DNA of 64,000 nt from positions 17,012,572 through 17,076,571 of the forward strand of contig NC_088800.1 of the NCBI RefSeq assembly GCF_011386835.1, given 5' to 3'. Both the position numbers and the translations under genes were made by a program. Origin of the DNA: Chrysemys picta bellii (taxonomy: Eukaryota > Chordata > Testudines > Emydidae). The notes below the pieces were generated by a model. That model searched no databases, was not told where the DNA came from, and saw nothing but the letters and a program-made list of their open reading frames with translations. Positions 35,011 through 47,128 of the stretch are shown piece after piece; the stretch's first letter is position 1, and each line of letters starts with the position of its first letter.

Positions 35011-35145
35011 AGAACAGGAGGACTTGTGGCACCTTAGAGACTAACAAATTTATTAGAGCATAAGCTTTCGTGGGCTAAGGTGCCACAAGTCCTCCTGTTC
35101 TTTTTGCGGATACAGACTAACACGGCTGCTACTCTGAAACCTGTC
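35011..35145. mobile_element. Rearranged inverted pair of PLE 3' ends
   Basis: The first half is a PLE end in minus orientation (GGAGGACTTGTGGCACCTT through CTTTCGTGGGC). The second half is the plus-oriented terminus starting at AAGGTGCCAC and running to GGCTGCTACTCTGA. A 25-bp arm (35011-35035) repeats inverted at 35077-35101 with a 41-nt loop. Same subfamily as 1-228 (CAAGTCCTCCTGTTC). It lacks most of the left arm's terminus, so it is not the same rearrangement as at 8484. Confidence 0.7.
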
Positions 35146-38075
35146 ATTATAAAAGCAAATTCTCCTTGATCTAGCAGAAATGTGTAGCAAACAGATTTTT
35201 AAGAGGGCTTTGCAGCCAGAGAACTCTCACCTGCTCACTGTGTCAGAGTGTAGTTACAGATCATTCAAATGTTAACATGTTGGAGGACTGACATTTCTGT
35301 ACTTATACTGACTACAAAGAACCACGTTATTCTGTCAGCATAGAACTGACTGTGTCACAAAGGTAGCAAGGTAAGAAAAGGCCATGAATTTTTCAGTATT
35401 ATTTCCATTTCAGCATCAATAAATATGGTAATCTTCAAGGACATTTACTCTGAAATATATACATTGCATACACCTTCCTGATGTTCCATTGTAACATTCT
35501 TTGTCAATAGCATTGAAATGCTAAATATAACTCAGTTTTTGTAAAATATTATTCATAGAGTTTGCAGCAGACTTGCAGCTAGGTTAGCTTGTCTGTAAAC
35601 ACAAGAAACTAATCTGGTTACAAGTCATTGCTATTCTATCTCCTATACATGTGGGAGAGGAGTGGGGAATTCAGTGCAGAATGATTAGTCTGGTAGAATA
35701 TTGACCACAGGGAAACTGAATTTAGAATACACGAGGCAGGCAGAAATGGGAGATCTAGGCCAATGAGAAGAGATGGGACCTAAAGAGAGCCTAGGAGATA
35801 AGCAGGCTGAGAAACAGTTCAAAATATTGATGGGGAAGATATTTTTACATCAGGTAGAGTTCTTGGTCCAAATTGTCCTCACTGCAGTTATGCCTAGGCC
35901 TGGTGCAAGCAGTCACACTGCAAAGCAAACCCAAGTTTGTGTCCTCGCTGATGCTGCACTCACCCATGTGTGTCATGAGGACTTCTAGTGGTGTATCACA
36001 GGGTTCTTTTCTGCTGCAGTAAGTTGAGCTGCTGTATGAACTGTGGGAGAACTTGTCTGTCCTTCTTCAGGGAGAATATTGGAGGACTGCCTATACCCAA
36101 GTGATTTTGCAGTGAGCAGGCTAAGTCGGTAGGTTACCAGCCCAAGACAGAGCAAAACTCAGGCTCAGTCCACATGCCTAGAAAGGCCAGCTAGCATGGG
36201 TTGAAATACCATTAAAAAGTAGAGTGAAAGTTTTGTGTGTTGGGCAGCACTCAGCTTTTTTTTTGCTCTGCCAGCGACACCCCCCTCCCCCCATGTGTCT
36301 CTTGATATTTTCTTCCTCTCATCTGGTCACCCTAGATTTAGGGACAATGCCCAAGTAACAAATCAAGCTAGCTCCGCAATGAAGACGCAGTCAGTGCAGA
36401 CTAGCTTGACTGGTGCTCGTGCACAGAAATTCTAGCCATAAACTGGCTGTATAATTTAATGATTTACAGTTACATATATAATATTTGACTAAGGCCTGTA
36501 TTTTCTCAGTATGCCAGCACAAAAACTCTGATTTAGCTTATTACTTTCACTCCATAAATACAAGCCTGGACTTGTTGAATTAGAGGAGTACCCTCACTAG
36601 TTCAACCAAGAAAAGGAACAGAAACTATCCAGAGTTGGCCACAGCTATTAGCAAATTAGTGCTGTTCAGAATATATCCTAAAGAAAGTGGTACTTAACCA
36701 CTTTGCTGAAATATACTCCCACCTCCATTGCACATGTGTCAGCAAACACCATTCTCCCCAATTTCCTTTTCGTGAAACACTACCCTTTGTTCTTTGCTAC
36801 TATAAATGATCATAATGACAAAAATAATTCAGTCTGATGTGGTTCAATCTCAGCTAAGCACAGTGCCCCCACTTTAAAAGAACACACAATAAAATTCTGA
36901 TGTAATGAATTGGAGAATTGCAGCACAGGTGTCAAATATCCTATGACTAAAATATGTATATCCTTGAAAAACTAATGGCTTTTCTTGTGGCTCTGTGACC
37001 TAGACAAGTCGGGACCCGCTCTGTAGCCCTGATCAGTGTGTTGACAGCAGGAAGAGTGATGAATCGGAAAGTCTCCCACTTGCTCTGGCTGAGCAGGTTC
37101 TACTGTCCCACCCATCCATCAGTGTGACAGCTAAAGAAACTCTGTACACATTTATCTACAGGGCACTAAGCGGGCAGAAGGTAAAGCATATATCCCACAA
37201 GCTGAAAGGGAAGATAACCATAGAAGAACATTAAGCCATTTACTTTTCCAGAGGTAAATCGCTAAATCCCATTTGGCTCAACTGGCTATGCAAGTGAGAA
37301 AATATATTCAAAATAAAAAGCAATGGAATTACAACTGTGAAAATGACAGTAATTTAATAATGTTCCCAGAACAAGTCTCTCTTTATTTTATTATTGGTGA
37401 GGAAACATAAGGCAAGGAATAAGGAAAGTATTTTTTGTTTGTTTAAAAAGTGTCTAGGCATTGTGTGTATATAAAGAGGAAAAGGATAAAAAGTCTTAAT
37501 ACAAGTTGGTTCCAGAATACTGACGGCTGATGCTTTTAAATGAGCTTGATTGACAGTAAGATTTAACTGTCTCCTCCAATTTTTCAACCCCATAAATAAG
37601 AAGCTATGCCTCATTTATTTTACTGAGAGGTATGACATGTGCCTCTCTATATATACTCTTTCCTAAATGGACATAGACAGCATGTGTGTGTAGCTTACTG
37701 GTCAGATTACACTCTAGTTAATGTAACTGAATGTAATAATAAACTTTGCCCGTTTAATAATAAAGCATCTTTATAGTCAACATTTGAAGATCAAATAAAG
37801 CCCACACTTCCTTTTTTTAATATATAGGGGGAAATGCCTTGGTTATAACAATCAGGAAGGATATATTTTAAAGGTCAGCTGCAGTCAAGATTGTGAGTTG
37901 GGGAGAAAGAGTTTAAGACCACGACAATAACATTTCTGCTACTTCCTTCTTTTACTTTTCCTGTTGAGAATGTATAGGATTAACACTTCCAGTGGTTTAC
38001 AACAGTCAATGTAGTAATAACATTTAAAAAAAATACACCACTGGGTATTTAACTTGCAAATTTCCTATATCATAC
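35146..38075. other. No gene recognised
   Basis: About 2.9 kb of unique AT-rich sequence; frames below 90 codons without domains. Confidence 0.5.
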
Positions 38076-38077
38076 AT

Positions 38078-38365
38078 AGAATCACAGAAGTATAGGACTG
38101 GAAGGGACCTCAATAGATCATCTAGTCCAGTCTCCTGCACTCAAGGAGGACTATGTAATAACTAGACCATCCCTGACAGGTGTTTGTCTAACCTGTTCTT
38201 AAAACCCTCCAATGATGGAGTTTCCACAACCTCCCTAGGCAATTTGTTCCAGTGCTTAACTACCCTTATAGTTACGAAGTTTTTCCTAATGTCCAACCTA
38301 AACCTCCCTTGCCACAATTTAACCCCATTGCTTCTTGTCCTATCATAGGTCATGTCTTCTAGACC
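38078..38365 (-). pseudogene. CR1 LINE 3' end with ORF2 C-terminal tail
   Basis: A 63-codon minus-strand frame (38162-38353) matches the C-terminal tail of the CR1 ORF2 protein: [20 protein letters not shown], then [19 protein letters not shown], then [11 protein letters not shown]. Downstream on the minus strand is the CR1 3' end with TCCAGTCCTATACTTCTGTG and the terminal GATTCTATG-type motif. It is 5'-truncated, as most CR1 copies are, so no endonuclease or polymerase domain is present. The tail frame itself is intact, so this copy is younger than the one at 45905. Confidence 0.88.
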
Positions 38366-38540
38366 TTAAATACATTAAGTGTACATCTACCCAGCCAAGC
38401 AGCTGAGAGTCTAAGAGCCCAGTCAACAGACTTGGGCTGGTGGGGCTTGGACTACCGTGCTGATAACAGCCATGTAGATGTTGCAGCTCAGGCTGGAGCT
38501 CAGGGTCTGAAACCCACCCACTCCCTAGTCTTCAGAGCAT

Positions 38541-39090
38541 CAGGGCCAGCTCCAGGCACCAGCCGAGCAACCTCGTGCTTGGGGCAGCAGATTCTAAGAA
38601 GCGGCATTCTGTCCAATCCTAGGGTGGCACGGCCGCCCTTTTTTTTTGGTTTGCCGCTCCGGCTGCCCTGTAGGGGGCGGCGGCGTGGAGGTAGGGGAGC
38701 GCCCTGCTGGGAGCGGGCTGCGCGCGCCGTCTGCCCCAGCCGGTGCCAGCTCTGCACCAAGCCTGGCAGCCCGCGTCCTTCCCTCCCCGCTGACCTTCAA
38801 TTCACCTGCAGGCGGGAGCGGCGGGAGAGGCCGAGATGCGAGCGCCCCGACTGAAGGAAGCCCTGGCCGCCCCCCTTCTCTCCCCCCCTCCCTCCCACTA
38901 GCTGGGGCACGCACTCCGCTGCCTGGAGCACGTCTGCAGCGCAGGGGGTCCCGCTAGCCAGCGCAGCTGGGAGAGGCAGCTGCGAGCCACCAAGTAAGTG
39001 GCACCAAAAATTTGCACCCTGGCTCCGGCCGCCCTCCACATGTTTTTTTTTTTTTGCTTGGGGCGGCAAAAAAAGCCAGAGCCGGCCCTG
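38541..39090. mobile_element. hAT-type non-autonomous element, GC-rich
   Basis: Starts CAGGGCCAGCTCCAGG and ends CCAGAGCCGGCCCTG. The flanks cagagcat/cagagcgt (38533-38540 and 39091-39098) match at 7 of 8 positions. Both inner ends carry GGGGCGGC / GGGGCAGC plus T or A tracts. The CpG-rich core superficially resembles a CpG-island promoter, and several 86-140-codon frames result. No transposase. Confidence 0.82.
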
Positions 39091-39098
39091 CAGAGCGT

Positions 39099-39490
39099 GT
39101 ACTCCTATTCTAAATTAAACCCTCTACATGTCATACGTTTTAAGCACAGACAGGATCATTTCAACTGAACAACTTAGGTTTAACAAACAAGAGTTAACTT
39201 TGTGTTTTGTTTTCTTCCATACTTTAGAGTAAGAAAACTCTTGAAAGAGATCAAGAATACAACTGCCAGAATTGCTTTATTAACTTTACTTTATAACTGG
39301 ACATCTTGCTTTCCTTAATCAATTCTCTAATTAACAGAATTCTAATCCGAACAAAATTTCTCATATTTTAATAACTCACCTGTAGGGTTTGGTAGCATGT
39401 TCACATGCTTCGTTATGGAAACACCATAAGAATATCACCAGAAGTGTCAGATCAACATTGACTTTCTGAATTAGCCTCTCTGGAAATAAA
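39099..39490. other. No gene recognised
   Basis: Unique AT-rich spacer. Confidence 0.5.
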
Positions 39491-39492
39491 TA

Positions 39493-39666
39493 CACCTCTA
39501 CCCCAATATAACACGAATTCGGATATAACGCAGTAAAGCAGCGCTCCGGGGGGGCAAGACTGCGCACTCCGGCGGATCAAAGCAAGTTCGATATAACGTG
39601 CTTTTAACCTATAATGCGGTAAGATTTTTTGGCTCCCAAGGACAGCATTATATCGGGGTAGAGGTG
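39493..39666. mobile_element. Tigger/mariner-like MITE
   Basis: Starts CACCTCTACCCCAATATAAC and ends GTTATATCGGGGTAGAGGTG-like inverted repeats of about 24 bp, flanked by TA on both sides (39491-39492 and 39667-39668). ACGAATTCGGATATAACG and GTTCGATATAACGTG form an inner second pair. Tc1/mariner-type insertion at TA is inferred from the flanks. Confidence 0.8.
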
Positions 39667-39668
39667 TA

Positions 39669-41397
39669 TTACAATTCATTTTTAAGTACCTTGCTTCCAA
39701 TTTAACTCTTCACAAAAAACCTTCTGTTGCTCTATTTTCTTGTTTCCTCTCTAGTTTTGCATCACAGACCAGGCATCTAAACACAGATTTTCCTTCACCC
39801 TTTTGTCCAAGCAGGGATGCAGACCAAGATATCCTTCATCTCCCATAGACAATGAATCATGCCTATAGCTGCAAAACTCCCATTGACTTCAATGGTAGCA
39901 GTACCAGGCCCTGAGACACTGGTCATTCCATCATTTTCTATCAGTACAATAACTGTAAATGACTTTATGAACATCTAAAAATCAAGGGACCAGTGTCACA
40001 TGGGAGGAAAACCATTAATAACCCAAGAACTTTAGGGGGAAAAAAATCACAGTGACAAATTTGAATCCTAGTGGTTGGTTTACATTTCCCTGGATATCTT
40101 TGTAAAGAGAATTATTTTTTAAAAATAAGTGAGGGCATAGTTTCACCTACACAGACGAGGAAGTAAAGCTGTAGAGAATATAAGCTCTTCTTCAGAAAGG
40201 CAATTATTGCCCTCTCTGCCCGAATCCCTCTAAAAAACCCAACGTTGCTGACCGCATTTACCTTCGTAATTCGCTCGGAAAAAAGGAAGTAGTAAATCAG
40301 AATGTTGTGAAGGTAACCCATTAAAATGTCCTAAGCTTTTCTGGGTCAAACTTCGGTAAATTAAACTGACTGATTTCCATCCTTAAACTCAGTGTTACTA
40401 TTGAAAATAAGGGTTATTATGTATTAGGAATTGATCATAAAATATTTATTAAGGCTAAGAACTACTGCCACGTAAAAACATTCGGGTTAAGGAGAGGGTT
40501 TGACCGGGAAGAAGGGCAATCAAAAAGTGCAGTAGCATTTGATAGACAATGTAAAGAATAGACATCTCTTTAATAGTGCTTAATCTGTCTACTCCAGGAC
40601 ACAATGCTGGCGTTGTTCTTGCTTGGCTGACCATATGGAAATTAAGCTTTCCCCTGCTCTTCGCTGCTGTTTTCCTAATGTTGCCTTCTGAGCCATTTAA
40701 TTACATTCTGTCATAAAACTTGGGGCTCAGCCTGACAGGAACAATGATCACCTAACTGCTATTGTGATCACCACTGCACTTGTATAGGCAATGGAGGTGA
40801 AAACCTTTAGACTTCAGAAAGAGAAGAAGAAATGCATTTCATCTGTCACATTACAGTGCCTCTTCTAAGCCCAAACAATTACAAATGTACAGGCCCTCTG
40901 ATGCTGCCATATTCACAATAAGGCCCATTCATGCAAACTTTGTTGAGGCAAGTTAGGGCAAAAGGGTCAGAGGGCTATGAACTTTGATCTATGGTTTCAA
41001 ATTTGGCAGGCCTTAAAAAACCTCCTGCTTCAGTAAGTTTCTTGATTAACCTAATAAGAATTACACAAGAAGTGCTGTGATCTTAGCACTGCATCGGATT
41101 AGCTGCCTAGACGGTGTTCTGTGAAGCCTAAAAATCTCATCAAGAAGTATAATGAGAAATAGACAATGGAAGTGTTGAAGAAAAAGGTCTCAAGTTTGTG
41201 TTTTAATTATGCAGGCAAGGATTTGAAATTAAAGTTACCTGGGAAGCTGCCTCTTTTGAACAATCAGACCATTGTCTGTGGAAACATTTATAACTTTGAG
41301 GAAAGTAAAGTAAAAACTCAAAAGTGTTTTTATTATTATTCTGCAGTAATCCAGAAAGAATTCCCCCTTCTGCCATCTCCCAGCCAAAGCAGATACT
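39669..41397. other. No gene recognised
   Basis: Unique AT-rich sequence. Confidence 0.5.
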
Positions 41398-41402
41398 AAT
41401 AC

Positions 41403-42459
41403 TGTGATGCTGCACTCCATATTCTTCATGGAAATATGGTTATGTTATGGATATGTCATAACTGAAATGTACTTTATGCAAGATGGCTCATGAAAGATAT
41501 TATTAGAAAGGTTATACTTTACTGAATGTGTTTATCCAATTTATATGCATGTATCATTTTTGTATTTGAAGCTAGGAATATTGACCATTCCTCTATATTT
41601 CAAATGCGCAACGCTGGATGAGGCCAAACAATGTTAGTCGCTTGTTGAAGAAATGCACACAACCATAAGGATTACCCTAGGAACTGTGTGCAATAGAAAC
41701 CTCTCAGAGATAGCTCTACACAATGGGAACTGTTTGACACAGATCACAGCAAAAAAAAAAAGCTTTCCAGCAAGTGGGGGGAAGATATAAAAGAGGGACA
41801 ATGACAACATGAAGGGTCCTCACTCTCCCTACACCTGAAAACACCGGAGGAACAAAGACTGAACTGTGAAAAGCGATGGTCCCAGGCTAAAATCTTTAGC
41901 CTGTGTAAGAAAAGCTGGGAAAGGCAAGGCAAATTGTGCTGTAAGAATCTGCCAGCCTGTTTATCACTCAGGGTGAGAATTTGTTAATTTGTATCCTACC
42001 CATCTAGTGTGTTAAGCTCAGTCTACGGCATTTGTTTATTTACTAAGGTAATCTGCTTTGTTTTGTTTGCTATCCCTTTTACCACTTAAAATCTGCCTTT
42101 TATAGTTAATAAAATTTGTTTTATTATTAAACCAGTTTCTGTAATTTCTAACTGAGGGCCGGGGGTAGAAGTTGTGCATACTTTCCTCCACAGTGAGGGA
42201 GGAGACAGATTTCATAATATATCTTTGGGTCTACACTACAAGGGAAGTGGACATCTGTGTGCTGGGTCAAGTCCCTTAAACTGAGTCTTCCCAGAGCTGA
42301 ACTGCAGCTGGGTGTGGCCTTGCCTGTGTGTGTGCTGGAGGAGGCTTTAATAGCCTGGCTCAGCAAGACAGGTTAAAGGGGGCCCATGCTGGCAGAACAG
42401 GTAGACTCAGTGGTATCTCAGCACATCAGGTGGCATCTCAAGGAGTCCAACCCATCACA
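41403..42459 (+). mobile_element. Solo LTR, family 1 (plus orientation)
   Basis: Starts TGTGATGCTGCACTCC and ends CCAACCCATCACA. The TGTGATG/CATCACA ends are perfect inverted repeats. Flanked by a perfect 5-bp duplication, aatac (41398-41402 and 42460-42464). Contains a TATA-like GATATAAAAGAGG at about 41785 and a polyadenylation signal GTTAATAAAATTTG at about 42105. The 5-bp duplication and TG..CA ends fit a retrovirus-like or Gypsy-type LTR. No internal coding region adjoins it, so it is a recombination-derived solo LTR. Confidence 0.85.
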
Positions 42460-42464
42460 AATAC

Positions 42465-43208
42465 TGATATTCATATTCATCACAAACGACATGAAGTTTT
42501 TGCTCAACATGAAATGCCACCATAAAATTGACTAGACACGAAAAAAATATCTGAAACTATGTTGTTAAAAATGGGTAACGGGGTGGGGTTGGAATTATCT
42601 GAAATGTTTTAAATGCAAAGACTTAGTGTATTAATTACCATTTGGGGCCATTAGCTTATCAAGAACACTGCCCATTTTATTAAAAGGTTAGTGTGTTACA
42701 GCATTAGTGTATCACATCACATGACACGGTTCATTTACAAGACTAATCAAAGATAGTTCTTTGGATTATAAGGATTATTCTTTTAACAGGGTTGTGTTTT
42801 GAAGGGCTTCACTATTTATATAACCAGAGAACTGAGGAGCCATAGTAAATCTATTCTTTATTACAGCAGGTATTCATTTCAATAAACTAAACTTTACTAT
42901 AATGAAATGATTCACACAAACAGCAAGTGTGTTTTTTTTTCCTCTTCTATAGGAGATTTTCTGACTAAGAATGAAACAAGTGATCACTTTGGCCCCTTGC
43001 ATAGTGATCTACACTATTCACCCAACAAGCCATGCTGATGAAAGGCAAAAGAGTCTCATACAACTGATCACTTGCAATGTGGAGCTTAGAATGAGGGAAG
43101 GAGTTGGTGAATCCTCCTGCCCACTTAGAGCCCAATAATGCACTCATGAAGTTGAAAGGTACAATGCCAAAGAAGGCAATGGAAACGGAAGCAGGCCTCA
43201 CTACATGC
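42465..43208. other. No gene recognised
   Basis: Unique AT-rich sequence. Confidence 0.5.
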
Positions 43209-43211
43209 TTA

Positions 43212-43490
43212 GGGTATGTCTACACTTAAAACACTACAGCCGAGCAGATGTACTGCTGAAGCACTTCAGCGTAGACACCACCTATGCCAATGGGAGGGGT
43301 TCTCCTGTTGGCGTAAGTGATCCACCTCCTTGAGGGGTGGTAGCTAAGTAAGCAGGAGAACTTCTCTGTTGACCTAGTACTGTCTACACCAGGGGTTAAG
43401 TCATTGTAGCTATGTCCTTGAAGGGTGTGGACTTTTCACACCCCTGAGAGACTTAGCAATTCCAATACAAGTTCTAGCGTAGACCAGGCC
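43212..43490. mobile_element. PIF/Harbinger-like MITE
   Basis: Starts GGGTATGTCTACACTTAA and ends GCGTAGACCAGGCC; TTA is duplicated on both sides (43209-43211 and 43491-43493). The interior has GGGTGTGGACTTTTCACACCC and GTTCTCCTGTTGGCGTAAG, shared in kind with 33637. Confidence 0.78.
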
Positions 43491-43493
43491 TTA

Positions 43494-44170
43494 GTAGGAA
43501 AAAACCCACATATGAATGTGAACATTTACAATAATAAAGTCTATGGCCCCAAATCTGCAAGGTGCTGTGCTCCTTCAATGGGAGGCAAGGATACACAGCA
43601 CCTTCCAGGAGGCACTCCGTAGCTTACAGGATCAGGCCTAATGATTGCATACATGCTAGTGCTAGTAAAACCTCTGAGCACTGCACAGACACAGATTTTT
43701 TTTTTAAAAGGGACAGAGGGTGTATATGTAAAGTCTGCATGATACACCCATCGCAAAAATCCCTGCACAGCCAGGACTATGGCAGCCATGTTAGTCATCA
43801 TGCTAATCCCTAGCTACAAGTGATGATAGACCTTTAATATATTGCGTTCAATTTTATAGCATCAATGGCAAAATACTTCCCAGGATAGAGTCCAAAATTT
43901 TTTGTTTGAAAAGCAAAGGTCATTCGTGGGTGAACGGCATAGCTATGGCTAGTGCTACTCCCACCGGACAGAGTGCAACACTGAGAATAACACATTTTAA
44001 CTCCACTCCTTCCTATGAACCTGGAGCTATCAAATCTTCCTATGCTACATGAAAGGCAGGCCTGACCTTTCTTATATTAACAGAAATTCAGTATTATTTA
44101 TTAGGATCCACACTGAAAGGTATAAATATCCCCCGTAAGAAAAGTGGAATTTTAAGGCTCCAGCACTGTA
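43494..44170. other. No gene recognised
   Basis: Unique; a weak inverted repeat around GCTGTGCTCC ... GGCACTCCGTAGC near 43560-43630 may be an old MITE. Confidence 0.4.
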
Positions 44171-44171
44171 G

Positions 44172-44465
44172 CTCTCACTGTCTTTATTATTTGTATTGCC
44201 ATAGTGCATAGGAGCCCCTAGTCATGGCTCAAAACCCCATTGTGGTAGGTGTGGTACAAACAGAACAAAAAGACAGTCCCTGGCTGAAAGAGTTTACAGT
44301 CTAGATATAAGACAACAAATGGATACAGACCAACAGGATTATGATGTTTTGGGGTATCCAATGAATTCTGGTTGATACTATAAAGATGCTGTATTGTGTA
44401 CATGGATTTCACTTTTGCAGGCAAGGCTGTGTCACATCTTCCTCAGACAGAGGATAATGGGGAGT
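44172..44465 (-). mobile_element. L2-clade LINE, 3' UTR part
   Basis: On the minus strand the piece ends TGACTAGGGGCTCCTATG ... TGGCAATACAAATAATAAAG, the turtle L2-type 3' terminus. Upstream are GACTGTCTTTTTGTTCTG and TTGTACCACACC. Related to the fragment at 53055. It is the 3' end of the dissected LINE that continues at 45286, 46476 and 48068. Confidence 0.75.
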
Positions 44466-45285
44466 ACTTAATGACGGTGTCTTGACCATACTATAGTTAT
44501 ACTAAGGAGGGTTGGGAAACCATTTTGACCAAGCTGGTCTGCAGGGAACGGATATGAAAAGTGAGGAAATCCCCAAAATGCAGAACAAAGACACCAAGAT
44601 GTCAATGCTAATCTTTCGAAAACACAAAGGCTGGATGGGTCAGGGAACAGTCCCAGAGAAACATACAGGAAGTTCTGGGCAGGAGAGAGGAAGGAGATGG
44701 ACTGGCCAGGATCAGAAGAAGCAACCTGACCTAGGGAGGCTTCATGATTTGGAAGAGAAGTCATGCAGCAGTAGGGGCAGGATCCTGGATTCTACAGAGG
44801 AACCTGACCCCCAGCCCAAAGAATGTTCTGGAGTGGTGAGGAAACAGGGAGGGAAATGTGTGTAGTGTTTTGTTAGTTTTGAATGGATCTGTGTATTCAT
44901 GATGAATGAAGTAAAGAGGAATGATGTGTTAGAATTCTGTGTGAAGTGTGTGTGTGTTATATGCTACCCCTACCGCATATCCCCTTAAAGGGGTAAACCA
45001 GAAGGCTAACACTTTTGGGTGCACAAGGGTATCTTGGGGGTCAGCGCTGGTTCCGGGGGCCCAAGGCAATGGGGCTGCGGGGCTCCATTTCCATGAAGGG
45101 GCAACAGACTGAGGGTCAGTACCCAGGAACTGTGCCAGGGAAGCCAAGAGAGGAAACAGTGCTGCAGCCTGTTGAGACCCAAGAGAAGCTTAAAATATAC
45201 AGGGGATTCAGTGTCTAGATCCCCCCTGCGGCAACCTGGTGATCTGCCAGTAGGGGGAGCCCTAACAGATCAGTGACAGAGGAGT
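44466..45285 (+). mobile_element. Unidentified insertion in the L2 LINE, possibly LTR-type
   Basis: This block separates L2 3' UTR pieces that are adjacent in the intact family. It contains CCCCTTAAAGGGGTAAACCAG, GGAACTGTGCCAGGGAAGCC and GCCAGTAGGGGGAGCCCTAA, which I recall as common in turtle repeats, but I cannot name the family. No target duplication was resolved. A 117-codon plus-strand frame (44512-44865) has no recognisable domain. Confidence 0.35.
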
Positions 45286-45904
45286 CCAATGAGTCAATAT
45301 TTAGCAGTATGGTGGGTAGTGGTCCTAACACAACAGCAGCCTAGCGATTGCTAAGTTTTTTGTAGGCATCATGGAAAAGGAGTGTTTTGAAGGAGGATAA
45401 CGAGATCACGTTGCAGATGTTTACAGGGAGCTCCTCCCAAGCATGAGGTGCAGCATGGGAGAAAACACAAAAGTTCTTGTTCGAAAATTTAACAAGTGAG
45501 TGATGGAGGCTGGCACCACTGGCCAATCAGAGGTGGGAAATGACCTCTCAGTAGTGAATGAGAAATGATAGATGGGGTGGGGATAGGCTGTGAAGGTGAA
45601 GACAAGTAGGTTATGTTTAATGTGATCCAGAAAGGGGAGCCAGTGAAGGGAAGCAGAGTGGGGTGATCTGGCCAAAGCAGCAGGCTAAGAAAAATGGGAA
45701 TGCTTTTCAGCAGCATTCAGAATGGATATGAGCGGAGTAAGGTGACATTTGTCAAGGCCAGAGAGAAGAATGTTGTCATAATTGAGATGTGAGATTATGA
45801 GAGCCTGGATGAGAGTTTTAGCTGGGTGGACAGATAGGAAAGGCTGCATCTTATGCAAAAGGGATCTGCAAGTCTTAGACATCTGCAAGATTTAGGCTGA
45901 TATT
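45286..45904 (-). pseudogene. L2-clade LINE, ORF2 C-terminal part
   Basis: Minus-strand frames read, in element order, as the L2 reverse transcriptase tail: AKTLIQALIISHLNYDNILL (about 45840-45780), a TPLISILNAAEK segment, then LLPFTGSPFW, and FVFSPMLHLMLGRSSL or, in another frame, FSHAAPHAWEELPVN and LSSFKTLLFHDA near 45341-45450. The segments lie in different frames, so several frameshifts have accumulated. The end of the coding region is reached near 45345. Confidence 0.8.
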
Positions 45905-46473
45905 CTGTGATGTATTAACAGGAATGTCATATGTAAGACACAGAAGGTAATTTCCCCCCACTCGGCAGTGATGAGGCTTCGGCTGGAGTAGTGTGTCCAG
46001 TTCTGGATCCCACACTTTAAGAAAGATGTAGGCAAATTGGAGAGATTACTGAGGAGAGCAACAAAAGTGATTAAAGGTTTAGAAAACCTGAGCTCTGAGG
46101 AAAGGCTAAAAAAACTAGACAGATTTACTCTGCAGAAAAGACGACTGAGGTGGGACCTGATAACAGCCTTCAAATATGTTAATGGCTGTTATAAAGAAGA
46201 TAGTGATCAATTGTTCTCCCCCTCCACTGGTGATAGGACAAGTAGTAATAAGATTTAGGTTAGATATCAGAAAACATCTCTTACTACAAAGATAGTTAAG
46301 TACTGGAATAGGCTTCCAAGGGAGGTTGTGGAGTCCCTGTCATTGGATTTTTAAAGAACAGGTAAGAAAAACACCTGTCTGGGATGGTCTAGGTATACTT
46401 AGTCCCGCCATTGCACAGGAGGCTTGACTAGATGACCTCTCAAGGTCCCTTCCAGCCCTACATTTCTATGATG
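45905..46473 (+). pseudogene. CR1 LINE 3' part inserted in the L2 LINE
   Basis: The 73-codon frame at 46037-46258 matches the CR1 ORF2 C-terminal region: RATKVIKGLENLSSEERLKK, then LDRFTLQKRRLRWDLITAFK, then YVNGCYKED and DRTSSNK. The sequence GGCTGGAGTAGTGTGTCCAG lies just upstream, and the CR1 end CTCAAGGTCCCTTCCAGCCC then TTTCTATGATGGG closes it. The next CR1 segment (FRLDIRKH-type) is in a different frame after a stop near 46256, so the copy is broken. It splits the minus-strand L2 between 45904 and 46476. Confidence 0.88.
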
Positions 46474-46475
46474 GG

Positions 46476-46826
46476 CTGGATGTGAGGAGCTAGAGAGAAA
46501 TTAGATTTGAAGAGGACAACCAGATTTAGGAAGAATGATGGTGTTGTTCAGAGTGATTGATGAAAGTAGGCAGCAGGGAGGGCCTAAGGTGGGGAAGGAA
46601 GGGAGAGAGACCATAAACTCTGGTTTAGTTATGTTGAGCTGATGGCTAGACATCCATGAGGAGATATCAGACAGACAGGACAAAAGGAGACAGGTCTGGA
46701 GCAGAGAGGTAGATCTGAGTTGTCAACATAGATAATTGAATGTGGGTTGGCAGATGAGATTACCTAGAGATACGGTGTAGAGGGAGATGGGAAGGGTACA
46801 AGGTCAGAGCCCCGTGGAACCCTGTC
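46476..46826 (-). pseudogene. L2-clade LINE, reverse transcriptase palm part
   Basis: Minus-strand codons near 46683-46640 read SCLSDISSWMSSHQLNITK, the L2 motif that follows the reverse transcriptase active-site block. Upstream, the region equivalent to GSVLGPLLFSIYT is recognisable but degenerate around 46770-46820. The piece is interrupted on its 5' side by the 46827 insertion and on its 3' side by the CR1. Confidence 0.78.
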
Positions 46827-47128
46827 ACGGGGGGAGCCTTTGCAGAACACCCCTTTATGGCCCCACTGGTGCGCTGACACCACTAAGGCTCTTTCAATCA
46901 ATCACCAGACTTGGGTTGGTTCGGAAACCTGCACCCGCTTTGTGGGATCTGATTGATTAAGTTCTCCAAAGTGTAACTTACTTTGTTAGTTGCCTCAGGG
47001 CACCATGCTTTGGGTCCCTGTAAAAATTCTGGTTGGCTATTTGTCCTGGTTCAGGAGACCCCTCAAACCCCTTCCTGGAGCTGAGATTGAGCTTCAAATG
47101 GTCACTCCCTCAAAACAGGAGTCACCCC

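Noticed and set aside
38594..39069. Possible CpG-island promoter and 86-140-codon frames
   Set aside because: The CpG-rich block is the interior of a hAT-type element with matching ends and an 8-bp duplication.
44512..44865. 117-codon hydrophilic frame, plus strand
   Set aside because: Lies inside an insertion that splits an L2 LINE; no domain recognised.
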